Shown here: piece by piece, positions 1 through 9,805 of the stretch
How the letters are laid out: every line of letters begins with the position of its first letter
How positions within the stretch are numbered: position 1 is the stretch's first letter
Assembly: GCA_000750105.3 (NCBI GenBank)
Contig: JPHH03000020.1
Coordinates: 124,001-188,000 of the forward strand
Direction of reading: 5' to 3'
DNA length: 64,000 bases
Source of the DNA: Tolypocladium sp. Sup5 PDA-1
Lineage: Eukaryota; Ascomycota; Sordariomycetes; Hypocreales; Ophiocordycipitaceae
Notes under the pieces: generated by a model
Told to the model about the DNA's origin: nothing
The model's input: the letters and a program-made list of their open reading frames with translations, nothing else
Database searches by the model: none
Made by a program: the position numbers and the translations under genes

Positions 1-54
1 GCGATGAATCAATTTGGAGAGTGGCTGGCAAAGCAAGCAGTTTTATTCGACAAC

Positions 55-1893
55 ATGAAGACTTCAGCCCTCCGGTTGGCAATCCTGCCTTGTGCAGTTC
101 TTGCGACATGCGCAGCTCATCCAACTGCCACCATTGACTCTGGTCCCATCTATGGCGTCGCGACCAACCTGCCCGGGGCGATTGGACCAGTCAACAAGTT
201 TCTGGGTATCCCCTACGCGGCGCCGCCAGAGCGTTTCAGCCTTTCGAAACGTCCCAAGCCATGGACCTCACCGATGAACACGACAGCTTTCAGGGCATCG
301 TGCATCCAATATGTGGCAAACACTGGTGAGTGTCTGGCCTAGTCGCGTTCATCAAGACTTGCGGATGGTTAACGTTGCTTGCTCCAGACGTTGGGCCCGG
401 AAAGGACATGCTTGATGACCTCTTCAACTCCCACCCGCCCGAGAGCGAAGACTGCCTCTTCATGAATGCATTTGCGCCAGCCAGTCAAGGCCCTCCGAGT
501 GGTCGCCCCGTCGTCCTTTTTATTCCTGGAGGCGGTTGGCAGATGGGCAATGGTCTCATCGACCTCTCTGGTTTCGCTGGGTATGAAGACATTGTCGTAT
601 TCACTTTCAACTACCGAACAAACAGTACGTTAACTTCACCCATGTTGCCTTGCATTCTTCCGCAAACGAGTAACCATGGCGAGTTCACGGCTAACCGCAG
701 CACATCCCAGTCTTTGGCTTCCCCAACACAAACGAAATCCCCGTCAACCAGAGAAACTTGGGCCTGCACGACCAGCGCCTGGCCTTCGCCTGGGTGCAAG
801 CTAACGCCAAAGCCTTTGGAGGCGATCCGAACAAGGTCACCGTCTGGGGCGAGTCCGCGGGCTCAATGTCCGTCGATATCCACATCCACGGCTACGCCAA
901 CGCGAAGCCGCCGCCGTTCCGCGCAGGCATCATGTCCAGCGGCCAAATGTCGTTTGGTATGCTCTCCATGACGAACAATGTCCATGATATCCGAGGCTGG
1001 GAAGGCGTTGCGAAAGAAGTCGGCTGTTCGGGCGGGGACAAGCTGTCGTGCATGCGCAAAGTCCCAGCGAAAAAACTGCTAGATGGTCTGGCCAAGGCTG
1101 GCGGCACGTTTCTGCCAGTCACAGACAATGTGACGGTGCCCAGTGGTCGTGCGGCGGCATGGAGAGACGGAAGGGTTGCCAAGGTGCCTGTGCTAATGAG
1201 CAGCGTGGCCGAAGAGGGACGAGCCCTCGTAAATCGCAACATTACGATGAAGCGGTTCCTCGAGGTTTACTTGTCTCCTCCCATAGCCACCAAAGAGCAG
1301 CAAGATGAAATCCTGTCGTTGTACCGAAAGAAGCCTGACCTCAAGACCGACTTTGACGTCGCGGCCGCCATCTACACCGACTTCCTCTGGCAGTGTGTAA
1401 GTGCGCCGAGCTCGCCCCCAGCTACGACCGCATTTTCCGGCTAACACGCCGTCTCCAGCCACATCAAATCCTTGCCAACGTCTCTGCATCCCTTAAAACC
1501 CCCACCTGGCGCGGCTACTTCAACGTGTCCATCACCGACATGCTGCCCAAGGAGTTCCGGTACCTGGGCAAGTTCCACGGCACCGACGTCGCGCTGCTGT
1601 TTGTCACGCCAACGTTCGAAGAGAGCGGGCTTGGGGGTCTGAAGCTGAGTCCTGAGCTGTACACGTTTGCCAACTACTTCCGCGGTGTCATCGGCAAGTT
1701 TGTGCGCAACCCGGGCGGCGGTCCTGGCTGGCCGGCTGTGGGATCTTCTTATGCGCCGTTCGACGTGGCGACGCTCGGTGATGCGGGCAATGTTCACACT
1801 GGTGGAGCGACGCCGGTGAACCAGACGCAGCTGGACGCTAACTGTGCGGTTTACGTGGACATTTTCCCGGTCATTGAGAAGTATTTGTCTTGA
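55..1893 (+). CDS. Secreted type-B carboxylesterase / lipase family protein
   Basis: Predicted extracellular serine esterase of the carboxylesterase/cholinesterase (type-B lipase) fold; substrate unknown. Proposed model join(55..325, 388..624, 711..1396, 1459..1893), 542 aa. I chose ATG 55 because it begins a hydrophobic signal peptide (MKTSALRLAILPCAV); an in-frame ATG at 4 would bury it. Visible family marks are NKFLGIPYAAPP near the N-terminus, the oxyanion-hole segment FIPGGGWQMG, YRTN followed by IFGFP across intron 2, GLHDQRLAFAWVQ, and the nucleophile elbow GESAG with Ser about 218. The acceptor at 710 restores the conserved phase; the nearer CAG at 700 does not. Donors are GTGAGT, GTACGT and GTAAGT. 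Length fits the family. Confidence 0.88.
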
Positions 1894-2542
1894 GTTGCGA
1901 GGAGTGTGTCTGCCGTACAAGTTGTTGAAGCGATTATTTAATCCTCCTACCTAGTAAAGACATTCATTTCTGTACTAGTCCGGCATGAAATGAGGACACA
2001 ATAGTCGGGTAGCTCCAGGACGCTTCTAACTTGTTTCTGACAATGGTCAAGAGGCACGTCATCCCAATAATGCCCAGAGTGCGGAGGATAGCTCCGGGCC
2101 AAGCCCGTGCCAGCCCCACCTCGGATCCGATACTGTTCGCCATGACGGGATGCGCATGCCATGAGCCTAGATCGTGAGGATGTTTCTGGGTTCACATGCC
2201 GGTCAGCTACAGGTGTCGTCATAGATTCCGGAGAGCGGATCTCTTTTTGGAATTTTACCAACAAGTGGTGCTCGGAGGCACATGCTTTGCATGAGCCGGA
2301 GTTGGCGGCGCCCATCGATCTTAGACGTCATCAGTCGCACGCCAGATTCCACGACGACCGATCTCTGGAAGGGGATTTTGACACGGCTGCTTATTATAAA
2401 AGCCGTATTTCTTCAAGTAGGGCTGCAAAACGACCTTGATAGCTATCCTGTAGATCGACTATTCCCATCAACCCGAGTCTGAGGGAACCACCCGACATCC
2501 CAAACTAGCAATTCTCATTGCGCACCGAACTACTAGTCCAAC
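1894..2542. other. Intergenic; promoter side of the alcohol dehydrogenase
   Basis: No coding sequence is supported here. A TATA-like TATAAAAG lies at about 2395-2402, roughly 140 bases before the ADH ATG. A stress-element-like AGGGG occurs at 2370-2374. Both are motif matches only. Confidence 0.4.
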
Positions 2543-3634
2543 ATGGGTTATCCAGACACCTTCGCCGGCTTCTGCGTCGACGGGCCAGACTCGTGGAACA
2601 AGTTCCGCAAAGCCGAACTCAAGCCGAAGCCGTTTGGCGACCGCGACATTGACGTGCAGATTGACGCCTGCGGTGTCTGCGGCTCTGACGTCCACACCGT
2701 GACCGGCGGCTGGGGCGACCTCAAGGGTCCTCTCTGCGTTGGACATGAGGTCGTGGGAAAGGCGATCAAGGTCGGATCGCAAGTCAAGGGTATCAAGGTT
2801 GGCGACCGAGTGGGCGTCGGCGCGCAGGTGCACGCCTGCCTCAAATGCGAGCTCTGCACGGCTGATCCGACAAACGAATGCTACTGTCAGGAGGCAATGG
2901 TCGACACCTACAACTCGCAGTATCCAGATGGCTCATGGGCCCATGGAGGCTTTGCTTCACACATCCGCGCTCACGAGTTCTTCACCTTTAAGATCCCGGA
3001 TCGCCTGGACACCAACACGACAGCCCCTCTGCTGTGCGCCGGGCTGACTACGTACTCGCCGCTGTTTCGAGCCGGCGTCGGCCCCGGGAAGTGGGTCGGC
3101 ATCGTGGGCATTGGCGGACTCGGCCATCTCGGGCTCCAGTGGTCCGCGGCCCTCGGGGCCGAAACCTACGCCCTGACGCACTCGCCGCACAAGGTCGAGG
3201 ACTGCAAGAAGCTCGGCGCCAAGGACGTCATCGTCACCAGCAAGGACGGCTGGGCCAAGCCGTGGAAGTACAAGTTCGACTTCATCCTCAACTGCGCCGA
3301 CATGACCAACGAGTTCGACCTGCCGACCTACTTTTCGCTGCTCAAGCCCGGCAGCGACTTCCACATGGTCGGGCTGCCGGACAAGCCGCTCCCGGAGCTC
3401 ATGGCGCAGACCTTTGCGGGCAACGCGCCCAAGCTGACGGGCAGCCACCTCGGCAACCACAAGGAGATGGAGGACATGCTGCAGCTCGCGGCGGACAAGG
3501 GCGTCACGCCGTGGGTCGAGACGATTGACATTTCGGAAAAGGGGTGCCAGGAGGCGGTAGAGAGGGTCAAGGCGAACAAGGTGCATTATCGCTTTACACT
3601 CACGGGTTTCGACAAGGCATTCGGGCGGGCGTAG
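2543..3634 (+). CDS. Zinc-dependent NADP alcohol dehydrogenase (cinnamyl-alcohol dehydrogenase / ADH6-like)
   Basis: Medium-chain dehydrogenase/reductase, 363 aa, with no intron. It is expected to interconvert aldehydes (cinnamyl, branched or aliphatic) and alcohols with NADPH in the cytosol. Catalytic-zinc residues are visible in CGVCGSDVH (Cys46) and GHE (His68-Glu69). The structural-zinc cysteines are Cys99, 102, 105 and 113. The Rossmann dinucleotide loop is GIGGLGHLG near residue 190. Length is normal for the CAD/ADH6-7 clade. ATG 2543 is followed by the usual N-terminus of these enzymes. The substrate cannot be read from sequence. Confidence 0.92.
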   Translation: MGYPDTFAGFCVDGPDSWNKFRKAELKPKPFGDRDIDVQIDACGVCGSDVHTVTGGWGDLKGPLCVGHEVVGKAIKVGSQVKGIKVGDRVGVGAQVHACLKCELCTADPTNECYCQEAMVDTYNSQYPDGSWAHGGFASHIRAHEFFTFKIPDRLDTNTTAPLLCAGLTTYSPLFRAGVGPGKWVGIVGIGGLGHLGLQWSAALGAETYALTHSPHKVEDCKKLGAKDVIVTSKDGWAKPWKYKFDFILNCADMTNEFDLPTYFSLLKPGSDFHMVGLPDKPLPELMAQTFAGNAPKLTGSHLGNHKEMEDMLQLAADKGVTPWVETIDISEKGCQEAVERVKANKVHYRFTLTGFDKAFGRA

Positions 3635-4064
3635 TGCCGCTGGGGCCAGGACATGGTGGCTTGATGCACAGTGTTTAGACAAGGTTCCAAAGGTTGTTAA
3701 ATGACGTAGAAACCATGAAACGATTCGTTGGCTCTCTTGTTCCCTCTATCCGCGAATTGTATGCGGCCGGCGAGTAAATGTATCATCGAGCGGTTTGACA
3801 CTGTTGCATGGTCGCACTTAGACGATCCCAACTGGACGCGAGCATCAACAATTGCAAGGAAGGCCCAAGCGACGCAACATTGTCATCGCCAAAATAAGCA
3901 AACATATCGCTTTTCTCAATCCGTTTTGTCGCATGGAAAGTCGTCTGTCGCCCATCAATCGGCCATGCCAGTCGGATCGAGCCAGGCGGTGGTGTTAATG
4001 AGGGTTCGTGTGGGCCCCATGTCTACCTTTATAAGCAGCGTTAAGCCACCCTCCAGATGACGTA
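3635..4064. other. Intergenic, nothing recognised
   Basis: This is the 3' region of the alcohol dehydrogenase and the upstream flank of the tRNA gene. Small open frames are non-conserved in appearance. Confidence 0.4.
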
Positions 4065-4167
4065 GTTCCCGTAGCGGAGTGGTTACCGCGTGACTCTTAT
4101 AAGCCAATGATTCTTTTGGTTCTATGGTAGAAATGTCAAGGTCCGGGGTTCGACCCCCCGCGGGAAC
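4065..4167 (+). tRNA. tRNA-Ile (anticodon UAU) with a 31-nt intron
   Basis: A cloverleaf can be folded. The acceptor stem is GTTCCCG pairing with CGGGAAC. The D arm is GCGG/CCGC. The T arm is CGGGG/CCCCG around TTCGACC. The anticodon stem is TGAC/GTCA with loop CTTATAA, giving anticodon TAT. An intron of about 4102-4132 interrupts the loop after position 37, the canonical place for nuclear tRNA introns. Exons are 4065-4101 and 4133-4167. The closing 31-39 pair is a T-T mismatch, so isotype certainty is moderate. Confidence 0.72.
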
Positions 4168-4744
4168 ATTTTTTGCTCTTCTTTTGGCGGTCTGCTCTGT
4201 TGATTTGGGATGATGTGCATGCCTGTTTTTGTTTTTTTGATGTGTGAAATGGCAATGGCTCGCTGCGACATTCTGGTGCGCGATGATTGAAGATGCCCCT
4301 CCGAGTGCGAGCTCAAGCTCAGCCAAATGTTCTCACACAATGCGATCAATTGATCTCTGCGACGTTTTCTGGTCACGCCACTTCCTACGTAACGGGCGCA
4401 TCCTCAGTGGACGTCGCTTGCTGGGGGGCTTGAAAGTATTGTTTATATAACTTCCAGAGTGCAAGGTGTTGTGAATTGGGCGCTGGATGTGCTTAACCTC
4501 TCCGAGCGCAGTGCCGACTCACGTAAGGTGGGCGTGTAAGTCGCGACAACGTGGTGACTCCCAGCATCGCACACGCAAGCCACTCGCCTGAATGCGCATT
4601 GCCTTCCATATGCAGGTTTGTAATAGACTCTTGATTCAACTTTCATGATGCTTTTATCCGCCACTCGCCACCATTAACTACTGTTTTCTTCGTAATTGCT
4701 TCTGAAACATGTTATCCCGCGCTTCGTAAATTTTCGCGAGACCG
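4168..4744. other. Intergenic, nothing recognised
   Basis: A T-run follows the tRNA (ATTTTTTGC from 4168) and can serve as a Pol III terminator. The remainder up to the DJ-1 stop shows no supported gene. Confidence 0.4.
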
Positions 4745-5563
4745 TTAGATGCCTGAATTAGCAAACGCGTTAGCCAAATTCTACTCAATAACTGCCTCGC
4801 TAGATCAAACGTACCAATGGCCTTGGCAATGGCCTCGCCGACGCCCTTGGCCGACGCCGGGTTCTGCCCAGAGATGATCTGACCATCGACAACCACCTTC
4901 TCGCCCCAGGCCTGCGGCGCCGAGACAAACTTGGCGCCCACCTTCTTCAGCTCATCCTCGAGCAGGAATGGCATGGCCTCGCTGAGCTGGACCTGGTCCT
5001 CCTCCTCGTTTGTGAAGCCCGTGACCTCACGGCCCTTGAGCAGTGGCTCCCCGTTGATCTTGGCGTGGGCAAAGACGATGGGTCCGTGGCACACGGCGGC
5101 GACGGGCTTGCCGGCCTTGTAAAACTCCTCTATGAGCTGGATCGATTCCTTGTCGTGCACGAGGTCGTACATGGGGCCGTGGCCGCCGGGGTAGAAGAGC
5201 GCATCGAACTCGGACGAGCGGCCGACGAACTCCTTGAGCGGCGTGGTGTTTTCCCAGACGCTCTTGTGGTTCTTGAAGAAGTTCACCGACGACTCATCCG
5301 CCTTGAACATCTCGACGGAGCCGGGGTCGAGGGGCGCGACTCCGCCCTTGGGGGAGGCGACGACGATTTCGGCCTTGGGGGCGAGGACATCGTACGGGTG
5401 GGCCAATTCGGGCTGTTGGGAGACATGAAGTCAGATCAATCCAGCTTGACAGCTTCATGTTTGAGGGATAGCTGCGGGAGCTCACCAGAAACCAGCCGGT
5501 GGGCCTGTCGAGCTTGACAATCTTGTCGGCACTGGTGAGAACGACAAGGACCTTGGGCGCCAT
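4745..5563 (-). CDS. DJ-1/PfpI family protein (Hsp31 / glyoxalase III-like)
   Basis: Class I glutamine-amidotransferase-like protein of the Hsp31/DJ-1 group. The family includes glutathione-independent methylglyoxal-to-lactate enzymes and deglycase/chaperone activities in the cytosol. Model complement(join(4745..4752, 4815..5412, 5486..5563)), 227 aa. The N-terminus continues over intron 1 from TGWFL to PELAHPYD, supplying conserved Glu28. YPGGHGPMYDL and the nucleophile elbow AVCHGP (Cys134) follow. Intron 2 (GTACGT...TTCAG, 62 nt) leaves only GC-ATC-TAA in the last exon, so the protein ends KAIGI. If intron 2 is retained, an unrelated basic tail of about 40 residues is read to 4681. The spliced end matches usual family length. 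Confidence 0.88.
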
Positions 5564-6751
5564 TGTGCTGACTTGATGTGAAGGGCTTAGGCTGCTGTGG
5601 TGATGTTAAAGTGGTAGGTTACTTTGCAGTTGAGCTGCCTTTACGTGGATGGACTAGTGCGGAGCTCTCTTTTATACCGCTTTTGCTTCTGCCAACAAGA
5701 GCTCACTTGGCAATGGAAGCATCCAGCCCCTCATCTCAGCGATTCTGCGCTACTATTCTGAGAATTACCAAGCAAGAAAGGTGCTTCATCTGAAACCCCA
5801 CCAACCATCGTGGCGGGGCACCGGACTTGACGTCAGATCGCAGTGGTGAGCGGCGTTTACGAGGGGCCGCGCGCTATCGAGAAGCCTGAGATCTGGCTGG
5901 CCAATGGAGATGCTGGCCGTGTACTCGTAGCTCATCTCCCAGCTGTCATGACAGGAGACTTGTTCACATCGAGGTCGACTCCGTGCATTGGATAAGCTTG
6001 GTAGTATATTATTATCGAGCTGCTTTATTTCCTGCGCCATGTTATTCCCGAGTCTCCCGGAGCGGCTGGATCAGAACTGCGCATTAACTTCCACTTTTGG
6101 GTTGAATGCCGACGCAAAGCAGGCAGCCTGAATGTGGTTCCGGGGCAAGGGTGGAATGTCTGTATTAATAATGTATGCTATCAATCAACGGTTACCGAGG
6201 ATAACTTCGTCCTGTCGAGCTTGCTTCAATGTTGCAATGCCGGATGTAGGACTTTACACACTGCTAAACACCGAGTCTATCCCGAACGTAGGGGCAACCA
6301 ACTCACCACTGTGCTATTTTAGGGCACCTCCTTTACTCTTATCGCATGAATGTTCGCTAGGTCCGTTCATTCAGTTCAGTGCAATTAAACAACAGTATCC
6401 GTAGATTCGCTAATTATTACTGCAATACTCAGGTGGTCAATCGTGCGGGAGCTGTAGGGTAGGGCATATCGGAACGACTTAACCCGCCGTCAGCTTCGAC
6501 GAAACACATCGCAGATCGCTACATTATATGCAAAGCATGGCCTTGAACGAAGTTATTAGAACAAATATGCCCGCGGCTCTGCTTTCCAGGCAGATTAGTA
6601 CAAAGCATAAAACCGTAGTTTTATTCATGTCCCTAGACCTAGCGTCGTCCTTCGATGCCTGGGAGGCGGAGACCATGGCTGTTCTCCACACTACAGCGCA
6701 TGCAAGCTAAGCGTATAATACCTGTTAGGTCGCTGCTTATCAAGCAACAAA
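5564..6751. other. Intergenic, 1.2 kb
   Basis: The DJ-1 promoter side and an AT-richer stretch up to the next tRNA. No conserved coding sequence, RNA or repeat was recognised. Confidence 0.4.
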
Positions 6752-6823
6752 GCGGCCATGGTGTAACGGTTAGCATGGCTGATTTCCATTCAGCCGACTC
6801 GGGTTCGACTCCCGATGGCCGCA
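6752..6823 (+). tRNA. tRNA-Gly (anticodon UCC)
   Basis: An intronless cloverleaf. The acceptor stem is GCGGCCA/TGGCCGC with discriminator A. The anticodon stem is GCTGA/TCAGC around loop TTTCCAT, giving TCC. The T arm contains GGGTTCGACTCCC. A T-rich run at 6825-6833 follows as a Pol III terminator. Confidence 0.88.
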
Positions 6824-7737
6824 TTCTTTTTTTGCGCATTTCACCAATTGTTCATGGAAAAAGGACAATGGAACGAAACGAACCTCTTATACGGAGATGG
6901 ATTCCTTCAGTTTTTTTTTACCTTACGCCACCCTCAGAGTCAACAACAAACAGATGCATTCCGTGCATGTATGGAGCTTCGAACTCCTGTCAGCGCCAGC
7001 GGGCTTAGTCAATGGCCGTTTCAGTCACAGTAATATGAGCCTGTACGAAGTACGGAGTACAGTTCCCACGAAGCAGATGCAGCACCTGGCACTGGGATTC
7101 GTACTACCGTCGATGTTTAGAGAATTCGTACCTCATGCATTTACATGTCCCTTTCATCATTGGCCCGCAGCTGAAGCAATCCCCAGGGACTTGTTGACCA
7201 GAGCATCCATCCATGTAGGCGGGGAATGGAGGCTCAGTCAGATATCGCCAATTCCACAAGGAGCAGCAGGCTGCATGCAGGCAGGCCTGTGTTAACAAGT
7301 ACGAATAGTACCTGCCTGACGACTTTGGGCTTGGCTATCCGTACAGCGAGCACATGTGGAATCGTTCCCGATTGGACGTGCTCCCTAATGAGGCAGGTCC
7401 AGACGCTTCATGTTGTTGGCTTACAGGTGTGGTGTTGGCTTTGTCTCAGCCTACAAATACATATAATACCGTGTAACTGTCGCGCGGGGTACTCCGTACA
7501 CGTATTACCTTGTCCCGCCTTTATGGGGGTCGTTCGTATTGAAGAACGTGCCAGTTCGCTTCCATACCTTTGGGATTTGTCTTGTTATTCAGCTTTCGAG
7601 TAGGTGCGTATTGCACTATTGCGTTGCCTTTCTCTTCTTGACTGACAGACCACGCCTTCGAAGCGCAATCAATGGCTTGATATTTATTATTCTCCAAAGT
7701 CCAAACCAGTTGGCAGGCACCGCCACGCCGCGATACA
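6824..7737. other. Intergenic; MFS promoter side
   Basis: No gene is supported. Two copies of the short palindrome-type motif seen elsewhere in the window occur here: GTACGGAGTAC-like at about 7050-7060 and GTACTCCGTAC-like at 7489-7499. Confidence 0.4.
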
Positions 7738-9454
7738 ATGCCCGGAAATCACTGCGGCAGCGAGCGCAGCCCTCTTCTGTCACCGCGCCGAGAGGACGAG
7801 GCCCACGGGACAGTCGACAATGGCGAGCGGACAGCTACGCAAAGGGTAGCCGTCTTGATATCCTGTCTTGCCATGCTCCTCGCAGTGGAAGTGGGCGGCA
7901 TTCTGTCCAGCAACGCATTAATGCAAATACAAGAAGGGATCATCTGTCGGGAGCATTACGACGTCGACCGTCCCTCAATGGACCCACGCTGCAAAGACGC
8001 CGAGGTCCAGGCCGACTTTGCGATGCTTCAAGGGTGGAAGTACACATTTGCCTTGATTCCCGGCCTACTGACATCCTTACCCTATGGAATTGCTGCCGAC
8101 AAGTATGGCCGCAGGATCGTCCTAGGACTGTCGCTTTTCGGCATGACTCTCGTGCAAGGTGTCGAGATCATCATCTGTGCGTCTTGACGCGTCCCCTCAA
8201 AGGGCGAGACTCCGGGTTGATGGCTTACGCAGAGGTACACACAGGCTTTTATCCCCATGTCTTCCCCATCCGCTTGGTATGGCTGGGAGCATTGTTCACT
8301 GTGGTGGGTGGAGGACCGTTCGTCATGGTGGCCGTACTAACCGCCATTGCCAACGATGTCTCGACCGACGAGCAGAGGTGAGCCGACCTCGATTGATTAC
8401 CGACGGATTGATGAAGCTGACCTCGAGCTTTGATCTACCACATTCTTCCTGATTGGCGCGGCAGCCATTGGAGGCCAACTTATTGGCAGCCCGCTGACGT
8501 ACCTGGCCATGGAGCTTGACGTCTGGTTCTCCGTGTTTCTGGGCTTCGGCGTCATGTGTCTCTCCGTCCTTGTCACGCTGGCTATGCCAGAGACCGGTGG
8601 TAACAATATTGTCGTGGAAAATACACAAGATGCAGCCGGCGACGCTGAAGCCCCTGTTCCTGGAGGTTCCCTCACAATGCACCGGCTGCGGTCGCAACTT
8701 TCCACAACATTCAAGGAGCTGGTGACATCCACTCGGGTCCTTTTTTGGGACAACAAGAGTCTGGGCCTTCTCCTCGGCAGCTTTGTATTTACCACCCTGG
8801 GTAGGTATGCGGGCACCATCCTCATGCAGTATGCCGCCAAGCGCTTTGGATGGTCTTGGTCCCAGGTAAGAGAGAGCTGGCAACGTCCCACACCCGATGG
8901 ACCTGAGCTTACAATGGCCGCAGGCCGGTCTACTCTTGTCAATCCAGGCATTTGCGAGCCTGATTGTCTTCGGCATCATACTTCCAGTCATCAACCAGCT
9001 GCTCACAAAGGCACCGTCGCTCACGCCACTGATGAAAGACCTATGGCTCGCCCGCGGCAGCATACTCCTTCTCGTCATCGGGTCATTCGGGCTTGGTTTG
9101 GCTCCTACCTCGTCCACGATGATCGCCAACCTTGTCCTATATTCCGTCGGATCGGGATACGGAGCCGCCATTCGGAGTTTACTAACCGCCGCAGTCCATG
9201 GCGAGCACACTGGCACGCTATACACCATGATGAGCCTCCTGGAAAACGCGGGATCGCTCATCGCCGGCCCATTACTTGCCCTCACATTCCGTGTCGGCTT
9301 GGATTGGGGCGGCGTCTGGATTGGGCTGCCCTTTATCGGTGCTGGAGTTCTCTTCTCGCTCGCTGCGGCGATTGTCTTTGGCGTCGGGGCCGGTGACTTG
9401 GGCGATGCTAAACTCAACGACAACTCCGATGAAGATGAACAAGCTGGACGCTAG
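7738..9454 (+). CDS. Major facilitator superfamily transporter (one unresolved splice junction)
   Basis: Predicted multi-pass plasma- or organelle-membrane MFS permease of a fungal group; substrate unknown. Exons supported are 7738..8176, 8245..8377, about 8439..8865, and 8924..9454 (about 509 aa). MFS hallmarks include a hydrophobic TM1 (VAVLISCLAMLLAVEV), the TM2-3 loop ADKYGRRIV, FFLIGAAAIGGQLIGSPL, and several late helices ending in an acidic tail. Introns 1 and 3 are ordinary. Intron 2 has a good GTGAGC donor at 8378 and a CTGAC branch at 8417. The reading frame needed downstream has no AG acceptor: the frame-compatible boundary at 8437-8438 reads AC, and the AG sites nearby give a stop or the wrong frame. 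The gene may use a non-canonical site, carry a sequence error, or be freshly inactivated. Confidence 0.8.
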
Positions 9455-9805
9455 ATGCCTGTATGAATACACCTGGGTACGCCGGGGTTGCCACACAGGA
9501 AGCTGGAAGCTTTTGTCCATTGAGTGGTGCTTGGTATCGACCGACAGGAAGCATCATCAATGCTACGTTTCTGTATCTATGTACATTACATGGAGCTCAT
9601 GAAAGACTGGTCTACACCCTCCAGCCAGTACGTGTATCCGCCGTTCAGGTCGCAGGGCGGGACGCCGGGTAAAACGAGCTGTTTGTGAATGCTGTTTAGC
9701 CTTTCATGAAGGAGCATGCAGCGGAGTGTTGTGCTGCTTCAAAACCGGTTTGTGCAAACCGTGGGTTGTTTGCGGCAAATATCCCGCAGAGGCCATGGTC
9801 GAGCC
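9455..9805. other. Intergenic between convergent genes
   Basis: The MFS gene and the STAND/ankyrin locus run towards each other here. No further gene was seen. Confidence 0.4.

Noticed and set aside
8323..9423. 366-residue frame antisense to the MFS gene
   Set aside because: It opposes clear transmembrane coding sequence and has no domain-like features.
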